From Carallia brachiata (lineage: Eukaryota; Streptophyta; Magnoliopsida; Malpighiales; Rhizophoraceae), in the NCBI GenBank assembly GCA_021464245.1, contig JADCRB010000012.1, positions 291,999 to 355,998 of the forward strand: a stretch of 64,000 bases of DNA, written 5' to 3'. Shown piece by piece: positions 12,331 through 23,990 of this stretch. The stretch's first letter is position 1. Each line of letters starts with the position of its first letter. The notes beneath the pieces are model-generated. The model did no database searches and was not told the origin of the DNA. It saw only the letters and a list, made by a program, of their open reading frames with translations. The translations under genes were made by a program, and so were the position numbers.

Positions 12331-12818
12331 AAGTAACTGCTTTCTTAAGAAAAGTGGATGACATGTACATACCGATGAGAGAAGTTACTTGGACCGGTAG
12401 TTACAGTTTGCAGCTTGGACACCACGCTCCCTTTGCTTTTGCATTTTTTTTAATATTCCAATAAAAATGAAAGTAAAAATAAAAATGGTTGGAGCTTGCT
12501 AACTCATATGACAGGACAACATTCTTCTCATTGGGCTGTTTCAGTCAAAAAAAAAAAAAAAAAAACTTAATAAAGGATTTTATTGAATAAAAAAATATAC
12601 CTTTTTTTTGTTTTTAAAAGTCAGTTTCCTGCCAAAAATTAATAAATGTACAACTAGATCACTAAAATATACAATATAATAGCAAAAGAATATGCAATTT
12701 TGTTGTACTCAATCATAAAAAATAAAAAAAAATTGTCCGTCGTACATTTTGGTATGCTAATTTTTTTCAATTGCTAATCTACTCATTTTAAATAGAGAAA
12801 CTGAAATCGGAAAAATAA

Positions 12819-14061
12819 GGGTCCGTTTAGAGACGCTGTCAGTTTTTTATTTCTGCTTTTCAATTTCTGTTTTTTATTTTTGCTGTTTGCTGAATTTTTA
12901 TATTTATTGCTGTCAATTTTTATTTTTTTTTCTATAAGAATAAAAAAACATGTAGAAAAAAGATAGTGAGAGAAATGGTAAAAAGAGTTTAAATATAGAG
13001 AGAAAAATGGGAGAGAGAGAGAGAGAAAAAAGGTAGAGAGAGAGTGAGTAGAGAGAGAAAAAGGAGAGAGAAAGAGAGAAGAAAGAGAATGAGTAGAGAT
13101 AATGACATAAAGAGAAAGGATTGAGAAAGAATGAGTAAACAGAATAGTAGAGAGAGAAAATGAGAGAAAGAGGGTAGAGAGAGAATGAGTAGAGAAAATG
13201 ACAAAGAGAGAAAAGAGAGAGAGGGTAGAGAAAGAACGAGTAAAGAGAATGATAGAAAAAAAAAATGACAGAGAGAGGGTAGAGAGAGAATGAGTAGAGA
13301 GAATGGTAAAACAAGAAAAAAAGTGAAAGAGTCTGGGTAGAGAGAGAAAAAGGAGAGAGAGAGAGGGTAGAAAGAGAATGAGTAGAGAGAGAAAATAAAG
13401 AGAGAGGGTAGAGAGAGAATGGTAGAAATAGAAAAAAGGGAGAGAGGAGAGAGAGAATGATAGAGATAGAAAAAGGAGAGATGCGTAAGAGAGATAAATA
13501 GAGAGAAGAAAGAGAGAATGGTAGAGATAGAAAAAAGAGAGAGGAGGAGAGAAAATAGAGAGAGAATGGTAGAGAGAAAAGGGAGAGAGAAGGTAGAGAA
13601 GTGAGTTGAGAGAAAATAGAGAGAGGAGGGTAGAGAGAGATGGTAGAGATAGAAAAAAAAGGGAGAGAGGAGAGAGAAAAAATATAGAGAGAGAGAGGGT
13701 AGAGAGAGAATGGTAGAGATAGAAAAAAAAAGGGAGAGAGGAGGGTAGAGAGAGAATGAGTTGAGAGAGAAAGAGTAGTGAGAGAAAAAATATAGAGGGA
13801 TAGAGAGAGGATGGGTAAAGAGAGATATGATAAAAAGGATGGATAGAGAAAGAAAATGTTGTAAGAAAAAGTATAGAAAAAAAAGTGAAAAATAAAATCG
13901 GAAAACTATTTTTATTGTTTTCCCAATTTAATTTTTTTCTTTGAAAAACACTTTTAACTTTTCAACAAAAAACAGAAAATAGAATTAATAATAAACATGT
14001 TTCCTTTTTTTTTTGAAAAATAAACAGAAAACAGAAAACTTAAATCACTCCAAACGGGCCC
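12819..14061. mobile_element. PIF/Harbinger (Tourist-like) non-autonomous element, 1.24 kb
   Basis: The ends are imperfect terminal inverted repeats, GGGTCCGTTTAGAG at 12819 and CTCCAAACGGGCCC ending at 14061, flanked by a TAA on each side (12816-12818 and 14062-14064). The GGG...CGTTTGG type end with a three-base TAA/TTA duplication is diagnostic for Tourist elements. Subterminal regions are also inversely related (CTGTTTTTTATTTTTGCTG on the left, AAACAGAAAACAGAAAAC on the right). No transposase frame is present. Most of the interior is a purine-rich minisatellite, which makes the element unusually long. Confidence 0.85.
12957..13880. repeat. Purine-rich GA minisatellite inside the Tourist-like element
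   Basis: More than 900 bases are almost purely A and G on the plus strand, built from variants of GAGAGAGAATGGTAGAGA and GAGTAGAGAGAGAAAA separated by GGGTAGAGA. Open frames on the minus strand through it (for example 12913-13314) encode only low-complexity Ser/Leu/Phe/Tyr and are artefacts. Confidence 0.92.
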
Positions 14062-14290
14062 TAAAATTTTTAGCAGACCCACATTCTTATACATTTTTTT
14101 AGATAATTCTTTAAGCAATAAAACCAAGCTCAAAAAAAGGTAAAAGATAAAAGATTAAAAAAAGAAGAAGAAGAAGAAGAAGAAAGCATTACCCTTCATA
14201 AATAAATAAATTGGAAAAGCATGGTACGCTCTCTGAGACTCAGTCTGCCTGTGCTGTGCCTGGCGCTCACTTCTTTCAAGTTTCTCTCTC

Positions 14291-14323
<33 letters not shown>

Positions 14324-14637
14324 GCTTCGTGGGAATCCACTTGCACTTGCACTTGAGAGACAGACGAAGAAGAAGAGAACAGAAAGAGAAGAATCCAATT
14401 TCTCAGAGTCTCACGTACACCTGAAGTAGTAGTTGCTGCGTCAGTCAATTGCCCAACCCACGCCCCCCTAGTTTCCCCCCGGCCCCCGGCCCTCTCCTTC
14501 TCCGTCTCCTTCTCCTCCTATTTCATCCAAATCAAATCATAATCCAATATCCGTGGAATATGCGTATCTCGCCTTAAGGGGTCTTTTATCATTGTCCTTG
14601 CCAAGTACTAAAACATTGCTCTTTTCTAAATCAACAG
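14062..14637. other. Spacer with (GAA)n and (CT)n microsatellites
   Basis: Holds a GAA run at about 14160-14185 and a CT run at 14293-14321, followed by C-rich pyrimidine DNA that resembles a 5' leader. A short intron-like stretch then leads to the acceptor of the ankyrin relic. Frames on both strands through the CT run are low complexity. Confidence 0.6.
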
Positions 14638-14911
14638 TCCATTGGAGCTGATGTGAACCAAAAAATGTTTAGGGGGTTCGCCACAACGGCGGCAGTGAGG
14701 GAGCGCCACCACGGGATCCTGGAGATCTTACTCAAAGCTGGCGCCTCGCAGCCAGCGTGTGAGGAGGCTTTGCTGGAAGCAAGCTGTTATGGGCATGCAA
14801 GGTCGGCTGAACTGCTCATGGCCTCTGATTTCATTCGGCCCCACATCGCTGTTCATGCCCTTGTCACAGCTTCCTAGAGGATTCACGGACGTCGTGGACA
14901 CTCTCTTGATG
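14638..14911 (+). pseudogene. Relic exon of an ankyrin-repeat protein
   Basis: After a splice acceptor (AAATCAACAG) the frame reads GADVNQKMFRGFATTA, HHGILEILLKAGAS and HARSAELLMAS, then HIAVHALVTAS followed by a stop. One base shift later it resumes as RGFTDVVDTLLM before a donor-like GTAAAC. These blocks follow the ankyrin spacing (GADVN, A...G..EI...LL..GA). The frame break and the absence of flanking exons show this is a fragment and not a working gene. It is not processed, because splice sites are kept. The parent gene should exist elsewhere in the genome. Confidence 0.7.
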
Positions 14912-15723
14912 GTAAACCAGCATGTTCTGCTAAAATTGGATTGGCCCATTCACAGCCCGATGATTGTAATTGTAATTCTCATGCACTCTGGGAGAAGGAT
15001 CGATGGCACCTGGTGCCCCAAATGGGTATTTGCTTGCCTTATCAATCACACATTTTCCCCCATGTTTCCCTGGCACTTCCGAAGTAAGTGAATCGCTAAA
15101 ATTTAGATTTCAAATCGATCACATTGGCCCGAGAGTCTGATCTCCCCACCAGGCCAGACAAAATAAACATGCAAAAACAAGCAATCAAAATGAACAGAAG
15201 TGGAATTCTTTCTTTTCTTCGTTGAAAAGGTATTTTCTTGTCCAGAGTATCGGATATGATCAGCAAAACTACTGGTAACATCAATTAATATTAGATCCCA
15301 AACCTCGATGCACAATATCAATACAGGCCGTCTTGATAACCTCAATGCCAAGAAGCAAACATTTACAAACAATAAACACATACGAAATACAAAAAATTAA
15401 CAGCGAGATGTTGGTCATGCATCGTTGGCTGATCTTGTCAAAAGGCCGCTAACGTCAATAGAACGATTTAGAAGATTTGTTAACCCTGACTGATTATTCA
15501 ACTTATGGGTACCAAAAACTTACGAAGCAGATGAAACTGAATCTAATCGCTAAATTTGGCTTGTGGTATTTCTATCACTAGAAGCTAAAATAACAACATA
15601 CTTAATTTATCACTTAAATCAATACGTGAATGGGCTTTGACATCAAAATGCCATTCCAAGTATCTAAGAAGTGACTGAACACGTCTAGCAGGAATAATAT
15701 CATGATATTCCAAGAGTCAGCCT
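14912..15723. other. Spacer downstream of RRF
   Basis: AT-rich DNA with no supported gene. It contains the 3' flank of the minus-strand ribosome recycling factor gene at its right end. Minus-strand frames at 15096-15381 have no recognisable features. Confidence 0.5.
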
Positions 15724-17824
15724 TCAGTAATTTCCTTTCCTTTGCTTTACAGATATCCTTGCTGACTTGACAAACTTTTTTGTTAACTCCTCAACCTGAG
15801 AAGAGGATTTTGAACACCGGCAAGCATTCAAAAAAAAACTTCTAAAAATATTAATTTGGGACAACGACATTGCTATAAACTCACTTCTTTCTCTAGTCTC
15901 TTCGCATCATCCTTGGGAAAACTTGAACCTGCCTTTTTGATCATATCTAGTGCCTGCAAAGCCAACGGACAGCCTGCTCAAACATGCATATGTTGCAAGC
16001 ATTTCATAGTGCGGTGCACCATATAGCTGTACATTTCAAGCACAAATGCTAAATCCAGGGTTCATTGTCATATGCAAATGAACTTTATCTGCTTTGTATG
16101 TGGTCACTTGCCACTAAATTTCACATAATAAGCACTTGAAATAGATAATCTTGAACCACTAATAATATTGTCAAAAGCACTGTTAAAAATAGGACCTCCA
16201 AAACCTAGTAAAATCCACAGCTTCAAAGCCAGAAATTCTAGATAATTGTTATGAAATTAAGAACACGAATCAAGTCCCATAATAAACTCCCATTGTCATA
16301 CCTTCTGGCGAGCCCTTCTTATACTTTGTTTGACATCTTCGCCAGACTTAGTAACCACCTTACACACAGCCTGAGAGATATTTCCAGAGGTATAATATTG
16401 GCCTTTAAAGCAAAGATGAGTAAAACACCAAATGTTAAAATCAAATATAAGTTCACCTGAATATGCTCTTTGGTTAACCTGTTAAAAGCAAAGAACATGT
16501 ATAAGAGATCGATTTAATCTTTATGCATAAATAGAGTTAACTAGGTTCACATAGATTCACTCCCTCCAAAATTAAACTCTTTTAACACTTGACAGGTATT
16601 TAAATCATACTGTCTGAACCAACCACAAACCATTAATGACCAACACCAACAGACTTCATCTAAGTGATCAAAAAATTACAAGATATAGTGCTTACGGAGG
16701 TATAGATGCAATTAAGCGTTCACCATCCGCTGTGGGATTCAACCCCAAGGGAGATGCAATTATGGCCTTCTCTATTTCCTTAATGGTCTGACAAAGAGAA
16801 TGAAGAAAGAATAAAAATCAAGTTAACCACAGACAGTACACAGAATAACTGAGAAAGAACTTCATTATCTTGGGCATGGGCACCAGGAAAAAATAGTAAC
16901 TAATACAGCAAAAGATTAGGTAATTACATTCGGATCATATGGATTGATGGATAGGGTCTTGGAATCCATGACTGAAACAACAGCTAAATGATTCAGTGGC
17001 AGCTTGACGCTACCAGTTTCAATAATGATGTGGTCAAGCATTCCTGTGAAAGCAAACAATAGATGAACACTCCAAAGTTAAACTATCAGCTTAGACTCAT
17101 CAAATTAGTTTTAAGTGGATCATGTAAAAGTACCAGAAGATGCCCTTCCAGTTCGTAATTTGGCTAATTCTCGGGATAATGCAACTACAGCTGCATCCAT
17201 CTGTGAGGTGGCACTCGCCTTAACAGTAGGCCCAATGTCTATGACTTCAACTGTACTAGCAGAATCATCCTCTAAAAGAACACACACACACACACAAGAA
17301 CTCTAGATTCAGAGGACAACACAATTCACCATAATCTGATACTTAATAAATACCAACACTTAAAAACAATATAGGCAGTTTTTCAGCTACAATTGCCAAA
17401 CAGGTTAAAAAGCAAAGGCAAGGCCATCTCTCATAAGAACACCAATTTTAACATTATCGCTCTATTTGATATCTAGTTTTCTAATTGTTATGCTAATCGA
17501 ATGCACCAAACTGCAAAAATATGCCTGCTTTTTACATGCACAGGCAGACAATTTAGGAATCAACAAAAAAGGCCAACAAGGAGAGGCACCGATAGAAGAG
17601 TACACACAAGTAGTGGTACAGTCTTTACCATAACATCCATCCGAATAAAAATAATAATTCAGTGAAAAAAAAAAAAAACATATGTGGGGTGTAAGGCGGG
17701 ACACTAGAACAACAGTCGATGAAAACAATGAGCCAATCGCAAAGACCAAATTTTTAATAGAAACAACAGCAGAAAGAAAACAAGAAAAATGTAAAAGGAC
17801 TCTCTTTGCAACAAATCATTTGGA

Positions 17825-17857
<33 letters not shown>

Positions 17858-18130
17858 CCAAGCAAATGAGAGAGAAGAGATACTTGATTTTTTGGATTTG
17901 GCAAATCCACGGCGATGCACAGTGAGGAAATCGAAAGAGGGAAAAATTGGGGTTTGATGGGCGACGGAGTTACGGTGGGGATAGTAGTCAGAGAACAAGG
18001 CCACAGGGGCGTGAGAGACGCTGCGAGTTTGGATGATGCCACTCTTACTTGAACTTGATCTTCCAAACAGAAGAACAAGAAGAAGATGAGCAGAGGAGTT
18101 CTGAGGAGAAATCACGCGCCTCAGATACAT
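15724..18130 (-). CDS. Ribosome recycling factor, organellar (mitochondrial type)
   Basis: Eight exons: 17884-18130, 17134-17271, 16928-17043, 16696-16787, 16457-16478, 16302-16370, 15885-15953 and 15724-15795, 274 aa in all. RRF acts with EF-G to split post-termination ribosomes. The core is unmistakable: LSRELAKLRTGRASSGMLDH, GSVKLPLNHLAVVSVMDSKT, SINPYDPN, ASPLGLNPTADGERLIASIP, PPLTKEHIQ, VVTKSGEDVKQSIRRARQK and FPKDDAKRLEKEVEELTKKF. The first about 80 residues are Ser/Arg rich and look like an organelle transit peptide. Exon 5 is a 22-nt microexon. The last residues diverge: after KSA the usual acidic EDI(C/V)KAKEKE tail is replaced because two single bases seem to be missing (about 15755 and 15740), so the frame ends early at 15724; the family-like stop lies at 15717. 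From memory the closest Arabidopsis gene is At3g01800. Confidence 0.9.
17826..17857. repeat. (AAT)n microsatellite in RRF intron 1
   Basis: About ten AAT units just upstream (in gene direction, downstream of the donor) of exon 1. Likely polymorphic in length. Confidence 0.95.
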
Positions 18131-19553
18131 CGCCCACTCTCACCGTCTCTCTATAAATAAATTTCTTCTCAATTTCTCTCAACAGTTCCCCCAAAGAGCT
18201 TTTTCTCTTCTCTGTTTTTTTCACATGTTTCTCCCCTGCGAAGCGGAGTCCTCGCCCTCCCAGCCCAGGGTTTTAAGAGGTTTTTGCGTCTTGGAGTTTT
18301 GACGCTCTTGACCTTCCTAAACCTGAAAACGGTGTCGCCTACATCATGATTTTCGTGTGTGCAAAGGTTATACTTTTTTTTTTTCCCTTAATTATTATTT
18401 TTTTTAAAAAAAAGAGAAAAAAACATACTATGTTTATTATATTTATTCACTTTTGTCAAGAGAAAATTTTGTAAAAAGTAAGATATTATTATTAATGACA
18501 TTACATTTCCTTCAACTGTTTCGTTTTTGAAAAGGGACAGCCGACCTTCACCGGAACATGAAAAAACAAGCCTTAAATGAATGAATCTCGGTGAGAAAAG
18601 AGAAACACACACACAAAAATACATGGGGAATCACCCTATAGCATGGCTGCTGAATTTGTTTACTTTTCTGAGTCGTCTGGGCTTCAATAATCCCGTCATT
18701 GAACCGTGAATGTTTCTAGAATCCGCCCCCATCTCCATCTCCCAGCGCAAAAGGGACAAAGAAGTCAACATAAAAAATTAAAAAAAATAAAGCAATTGAT
18801 ATTTTGATCACAAGTGTGGGGATGATTTCAGTGCAATTCGATCAGAAAAGGGAAAAACAACAGCTTATAAGGGAATTTTGATTAGGGGAGATTATAAGTT
18901 ATATAATGCACTGAATTTACATTACGATGACATACTATGTTGCTTCAATTTCTTCTTCTTCTTTTTTTTTTAACAAAAAATTTAATTTGCAGTAACCTGC
19001 GTTCTCATTGACAGTGTCTTTGCCAGTAGAAAATTGGCACCATCAGAAGTAACAACAACGATTTGTGATATTTCGATTAGCATTGATTGCAGAGTTATAG
19101 AATTGCTCTAACTCAACAGGTGCATTCGAGGGCCAAAACATTCCCATTGCGTCGATGCTCCCTCTACCGATGCTAGGGAGAAGCTACAACCCTATGTATT
19201 TACCATTTCAGCCTCCTCACATCAATAACAACAACAACAACAACCACAACAACAACAACCACTTAACCGCAGCCTGTTAACCCTTACAATCATCCAAATG
19301 ATAACATTTCAAAGGGTTCTGCTTTGAGCAGCAATTATTTAAATTTTTTAAAAAATGAAGATTAGGATTACAGTACAATTGCAATCCATCCAGAAGCAAT
19401 TTCAGAATGACTTGTTTCTGAGCTTCAAATCAGATCGTTTCCTTTTAAAGTGATAGTGCCACAGATTCATCTTGAGGATTCTATAAATCTCATTTCCGAA
19501 TACTTTTGCTGGCTGGCATTTTCTGAACTCAAACTCTACAACAATAGAGCACA
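18131..19553. other. Intergenic region between RRF and the 4CL-like gene
   Basis: The RRF leader and promoter lie at the left end (CT-rich to about 18240). The rest is AT-rich, with an Asn-codon-rich exon-like segment at 19120-19280 that is listed separately. The right end is the 3' flank of the 4CL-like gene. Confidence 0.5.
19120..19280 (+). pseudogene. Exon-like fragment with poly-Asn tract
   Basis: After an acceptor-like CTCAACAG the frame is open for 52 codons: AFEGQNIPIASMLPLPM, GRSYNPMYLPFQPPHI, then two runs of Asn separated by His, ending at TAA. The Pro-rich to Asn-rich composition resembles the low-complexity flank of a plant transcription factor, but I cannot assign a family. No adjoining exons are seen, so it is probably a relic. 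Confidence 0.3.
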
Positions 19554-22013
19554 TCAGAGTCTAGAAGGCAGCCCTGTGAGCAGCATGTTTCGTAGATCCT
19601 TCCTCAAGATTTTTCCAGCTGCGCTCTTAGGTATGGAACTGATGAAGGCAACGCGCCTTACTTTCTTGTACGGTGCAACCTGCTCTCAAGCAATAATATA
19701 TGTCCACCAACAAAACTTTTATCTGGTTTATATCCAACAATCGAATTATATATTTATTGTGAGAATAATATCATAGAATTGTTGATAATCTGTTTTCGTC
19801 CATGCATTGCATAGGTGTAGTTGGCGAAATTAATTCTCGTAAATGGATGGAAAACTTAAAAAAGGGGATATTTTATCAATCAGGAAAGCACCTGCTTTGC
19901 AACAAACTCCATTATGTCTCTCTCACTGAGTTGGCTCTGGGGCTGCCTCACTACAAAAGCCATAGGCACCTGACCAGCTTCTTCATCGGGCAATCTGCAA
20001 ATACACTCCAGTCAGAATTGATTAGGTGCATCAGCTAGCTGCAAACAGTACTAACAATCAATTTTATATAAATTTCTTCCAGCAACACGAGCCATAAGTT
20101 TGTCTGAGTACAAAATGCATTGTCATCCCAAACGCCATGAAGCCATAATCATGGAAAGGGATTTCAATAAAATTTAGCAGCTAACAATGTCGTTAGCTGT
20201 TTTATGAAAAGTTACAGATATTGGAAGTGGATACCCACGGTATGACTGCAGCATCAGCTATCTCTGGATGGGACTGGAGCACCTGCTCCAATTCAGCGGG
20301 AGCAACCTGCAAAATAAAAAGTATCAGCAAGCAAAGTACAGTAGAGAGATGCGTGTGTTCTATAGCAAGATACAACAACGAATAGAGAAGACGATGAAAA
20401 TGACCTGGTACCCCTTGTACTTGATCAATTCTTTTAGCCTATCAATCACAAATAAGAAACCATCTTGGTCTATGTAACAGAGATCACCTGTCCTTAACCA
20501 TCCACCTGTCACCAAAGTAGCCGAGGTTGCTTCAGTGTCACCAACATAACCTGCAGCACAAATCAAATTAAATCAAAAGGCTTTTGCTATGGCTAAAACA
20601 ACCGAAAAATCTGCGCCATCATTGACCCAGACGTGTTTTTGCGTTGTTTTCTGGTGCAAAAGCGGACGACTTTACCTTTCATAACCGTGGGCCCTCTGAC
20701 CCAGAGCTCTCCTAGTTGGCCAGGAGCCAAGGCATCACCTGTATCAGGGTCAACAATTTTCGCTGCAATACCCCCTATAAGCCTTCCCGTTGAACCCCAA
20801 CGCCCACTTTCTTCAGAATCAACTGCTCGAAACGATGCTCCGGTTGACTCGGTCAATCCATATCCCTTAATCCAATTCCCAATTACAATTTTAGCACCTT
20901 TATCTAAATTAAAAAAAAGGGGGGGGGGGGGGGCAAGAGAACAGCCATGAATTCCAATAGAAATTTGGGCCTGTGAACGCAATAGGAGTAGAACTAACTA
21001 ACCTGCCATAACATTACTGAGAGAAACTTGGCGGTGAAAGCCGCAATGACATCCTTTCCAAGCGGAGCGCCACCACATCCCAGCTTTTCAAGCGACCTCA
21101 GATCATACCCTTGGGTTATATCGCTCTTTGCCATGGCAACTACGACCGGGGGAGCCGCCGCGATGTCCGTCACTCTGAACTCCTCCACTGCCCCGAGCAT
21201 CTTTTTCAGGTCAAACCTCTCCATCAACACCACCGTCTGGCACAACGCCACAGACTTAAGACTGTAAAAGAATCCAAAAACGTGAAAATACGGCATCGTG
21301 TATAGCATCACCGCCGGCGACGCTCTCTCTTGCTTAGTCGTATAAAACGAGGAAACCACAGCCATCAAATTCCGGTGAGTCAACATCACTCCTTTGACCG
21401 ATCCCGTGGTGCCTGAGGAATACATGATGGCAGCCACGTCAGACTGACTGACTTCAGCTCGGACGAGTTGTCGTCCTGTGAAGCTCGTCGACAGAATCGA
21501 ATCGAACTCAGCAGAGTCAAGCAGGAGGGTCGGGTGTTTGAGTTTCGGCAGCTTGTGGGCGGTGGATGACGTGGCGAAGGCGATAACCGGTCTGCATAGC
21601 TGGATCTGACGGGAAATGTCGGACTGGGTGCTCAGCGGATTGGCCGGAGAGACGACGACGCCGAGGGAGAGAAGGGAGAAGTAGAGGACGGGTACGTGAA
21701 TGGAGTTGGGACAGAGAACAAAAGCGGGGTCGTTTTTGACGAGGCCTGTGACGTTTTGGAGATGTGCAGCCAAGGCATTTATTCGTTTGATGAAGAGGGA
21801 GTAAGAGAGGCGGTGGGCGGTGGCAGAGTCGATGAGAGCGACGGAGTCGGATGGTGGCCAGGGAGAATTGGCGTGTAGCGAGAGGGCGTAGTCGGCGGCT
21901 GAGAGGGTAGAGTTATCAGGAGGGAGTTCAAGCGGGGGCCTTAGGCTGTGGAAAGTCTTTGTTGTTGGGTTGAATCCATTATTTGGGTGGTCGTTCATCG
22001 TCACCGTCATCAT
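19554..22013 (-). CDS. Peroxisomal 4-coumarate:CoA ligase-like protein (4CLL9-like acyl-CoA synthetase)
   Basis: Six exons: 21003-22013, 20676-20865, 20405-20550, 20239-20306, 19892-19994 and 19554-19679, 547 aa, all phases consistent. It is an ANL-superfamily adenylating enzyme that forms an acyl-AMP and then the CoA thioester. Seen in order: AMP-binding loop [66 protein letters not shown] and the C-terminal lysine motif SAAGKILRK. The protein ends SRL, a type 1 peroxisomal targeting signal. This fits the 4CL-like clade of fatty and oxo-phytodienoic acid activators linked to jasmonate beta-oxidation, and from memory it resembles At5g63380 most; the true substrate is not readable from sequence. 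The first of three nearby Met codons is used. No frame break is seen; a 14-16 base G run lies in intron 1. Confidence 0.94.
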
Positions 22014-22888
22014 GAAATGGTTAGTTAGTTTGATTCATTTCATATTTTCATGGCATGGCGGGCCGTGCCAACAACAAGCTTTGCAGATACAAACCAAAAC
22101 CATTATCATCTACAAATGCATCGCGTCGCTTTGGTGGATAGATGTCACATACGATCTCACGGATAACAATTTGTTTAGTTGTTTATGATTTTTAAAAAAA
22201 AGAAAAGGTTAGAGTTTCAGATTAAAAAAAAAATTAAAATTTTTTAATGTAATTAATAATATTTAATGTGTAATTTTTTTAATTTTAAGTATAATTAAAT
22301 ATAATAAAAAATTAATATATTTTTTATATTTAATCGTATTTATAAATAAAAAAATAATTAAATATTAAATTTAAATAATTATATTTAAACATATTTTTAT
22401 TTTTATTTTTTTCTAAAAATGTAAAGGTGCCTGTTTAAGAAATGAGTCAGACTGCGACGTCCATCCACCGTTGAGTCTTGGATCTCACAATTTCACGTTG
22501 TTGGTAATAGTTGACTGAATGCGTCCTATCTTCTCTCTCTCTCTCTGGACCGTACATTTTCAACCTTATCTTCTAAGTCCTCCCAAACATCCTTCCAAAC
22601 AAAAATGCAGCACCCTCCCCCGTGACTGCGCAATTTGGTTTTCTTTGGAAAATATTTCTTCAATTGGTTTACCTCGCGGGCGGGGGATCAAAAAGGTCTG
22701 ATAACTCGTTTTTATATTTTTTAAATACCCTATAAACATAATGGTCCAAGACATGCGATATATAAGGATTTACCTCTCCAAATTTTTTGGATAAATTCTC
22801 TTATATTTGACCATACTATTAATAAGTCATAAATTTACATGCCTCTGCATAGCTTTTTAATGATACCTTAACAAATTTCTCTTATTTA

Positions 22889-23148
22889 GGGTGTAATTGA
22901 ATAGTAAGAAATTGAATAGAAAGTGAATGAAAAAGAAAATGAATAAGAAATAATACATTAATAATAATATTATAATTGATAAAAAATAATAATTAGAAAT
23001 TTGTGAGAAATAAAATAAATAGTAATTTGTAAGAGAAAAAGTAAAATAGTGCTTATTTAAATTGATAAAAAATATTAAAAAATAAATAAAAAATTTTGAA
23101 AATTTTTTTTCTTTTTTCCTTTCTCTTAGAAAATAGGCAAACATGACC
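22889..23148. mobile_element. Tourist-type MITE, 260 bp
   Basis: Ends GGGTGTAATTGAATAGTAAG and, on the other strand, GGTCATGTTTGCCTATTTTC form a degenerate inverted repeat, flanked by TTA on both sides (22886-22888 and 23149-23151). The interior is AT-rich and partly self-complementary. The minus-strand frame that runs through it is not a gene. Confidence 0.72.
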
Positions 23149-23365
23149 TTAGGGATAAGCAACTACACGTAAACTCAAATTCAAATTCAAACTCAAACTC
23201 AGATGAATATGAAAAAAAAACTTATCAAATCATTAATCAAATTATCAACTGGAGTGTTGATTTACCTCTCCAAATAAAAGACTGTACTTCTAATATTTGC
23301 ATTGACCTCTTTTCTACTTACTTAGTATTTATGGCCGTAGATGTCTTTTATCGTGTTTTACCCAA

Positions 23366-23990
23366 GGTTCTCAGAACCGAACCGATTATTGAATCGGAAA
23401 GTTAAGAGGTTTAAAGTTCAACTGGTTCGACCGGTAAAACCGCAGTTAAACCGGTAAAATCGGTATTTAATATTAAATACATAAAAATTAAATTTTTATA
23501 TATCTTATATAATTATATAAAATGTCATATTATATAAGAATGATAATAAATATTTAAAATAAAGTGTATTTTAAGAATTATATGAATATTTACATATATT
23601 AAGGATATTACAATTAGTACATTTAACAAAATATAATTTATAAAAATTAATTGAAAAAAATAATATTTATAAATAGTAATTAAATATTAATTTTTAAATT
23701 TTAAAGATTAAATTGAAAATTTTAATCAATTGATGACTAAATTAAAATTTTTAGTTAAAATTAAAATTTTAATTATAATTTAGATAAAGTTGTGAGTCAA
23801 ATTATAATTTTAAATTTTTTTGTTTAAATTGAACCGGTTCAACCGGTCCGATTTTTTGCCGATTTTTCTGGTTTTTGACCGATTTTTTTTTGTTCGGTCC
23901 GAATTTCATTTTTAAACTTGAATCGGACCAAATTTAGGACCGATTTTCTATTTTTTCAATTGAACCGGTCGGTCCGGTCCGATTTTTAAT
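23366..23990. repeat. CCGGT-rich inverted repeat (non-autonomous DNA element-like)
   Basis: The left part has repeated AACCG/CCGGT words (GGTTCGACCGGT, TTAAACCGGT) and the right part the inverse (GAACCGGTTCAACCGGTCCG, TTGAACCGGTCGGTCCGG), around an AT-rich centre. This is a common plant dispersed repeat type. I could not fix its ends or a target duplication. A related CCGGT-containing patch lies near 56.58-56.76 kb. Confidence 0.45.

Noticed and set aside
12913..13314. 133-codon minus-strand frame rich in Ser/Leu/Phe/Tyr
   Set aside because: It is a reading of the purine minisatellite in the Tourist-like element; composition follows the repeat.
14155..14448. Frames on both strands at the CT/GA microsatellite
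   Set aside because: Low-complexity translation of simple repeats, no domain.
22857..23162. 101-codon minus-strand frame rich in Phe/Tyr/Leu
   Set aside because: Lies within the AT-rich Tourist MITE and shows no protein-like features.
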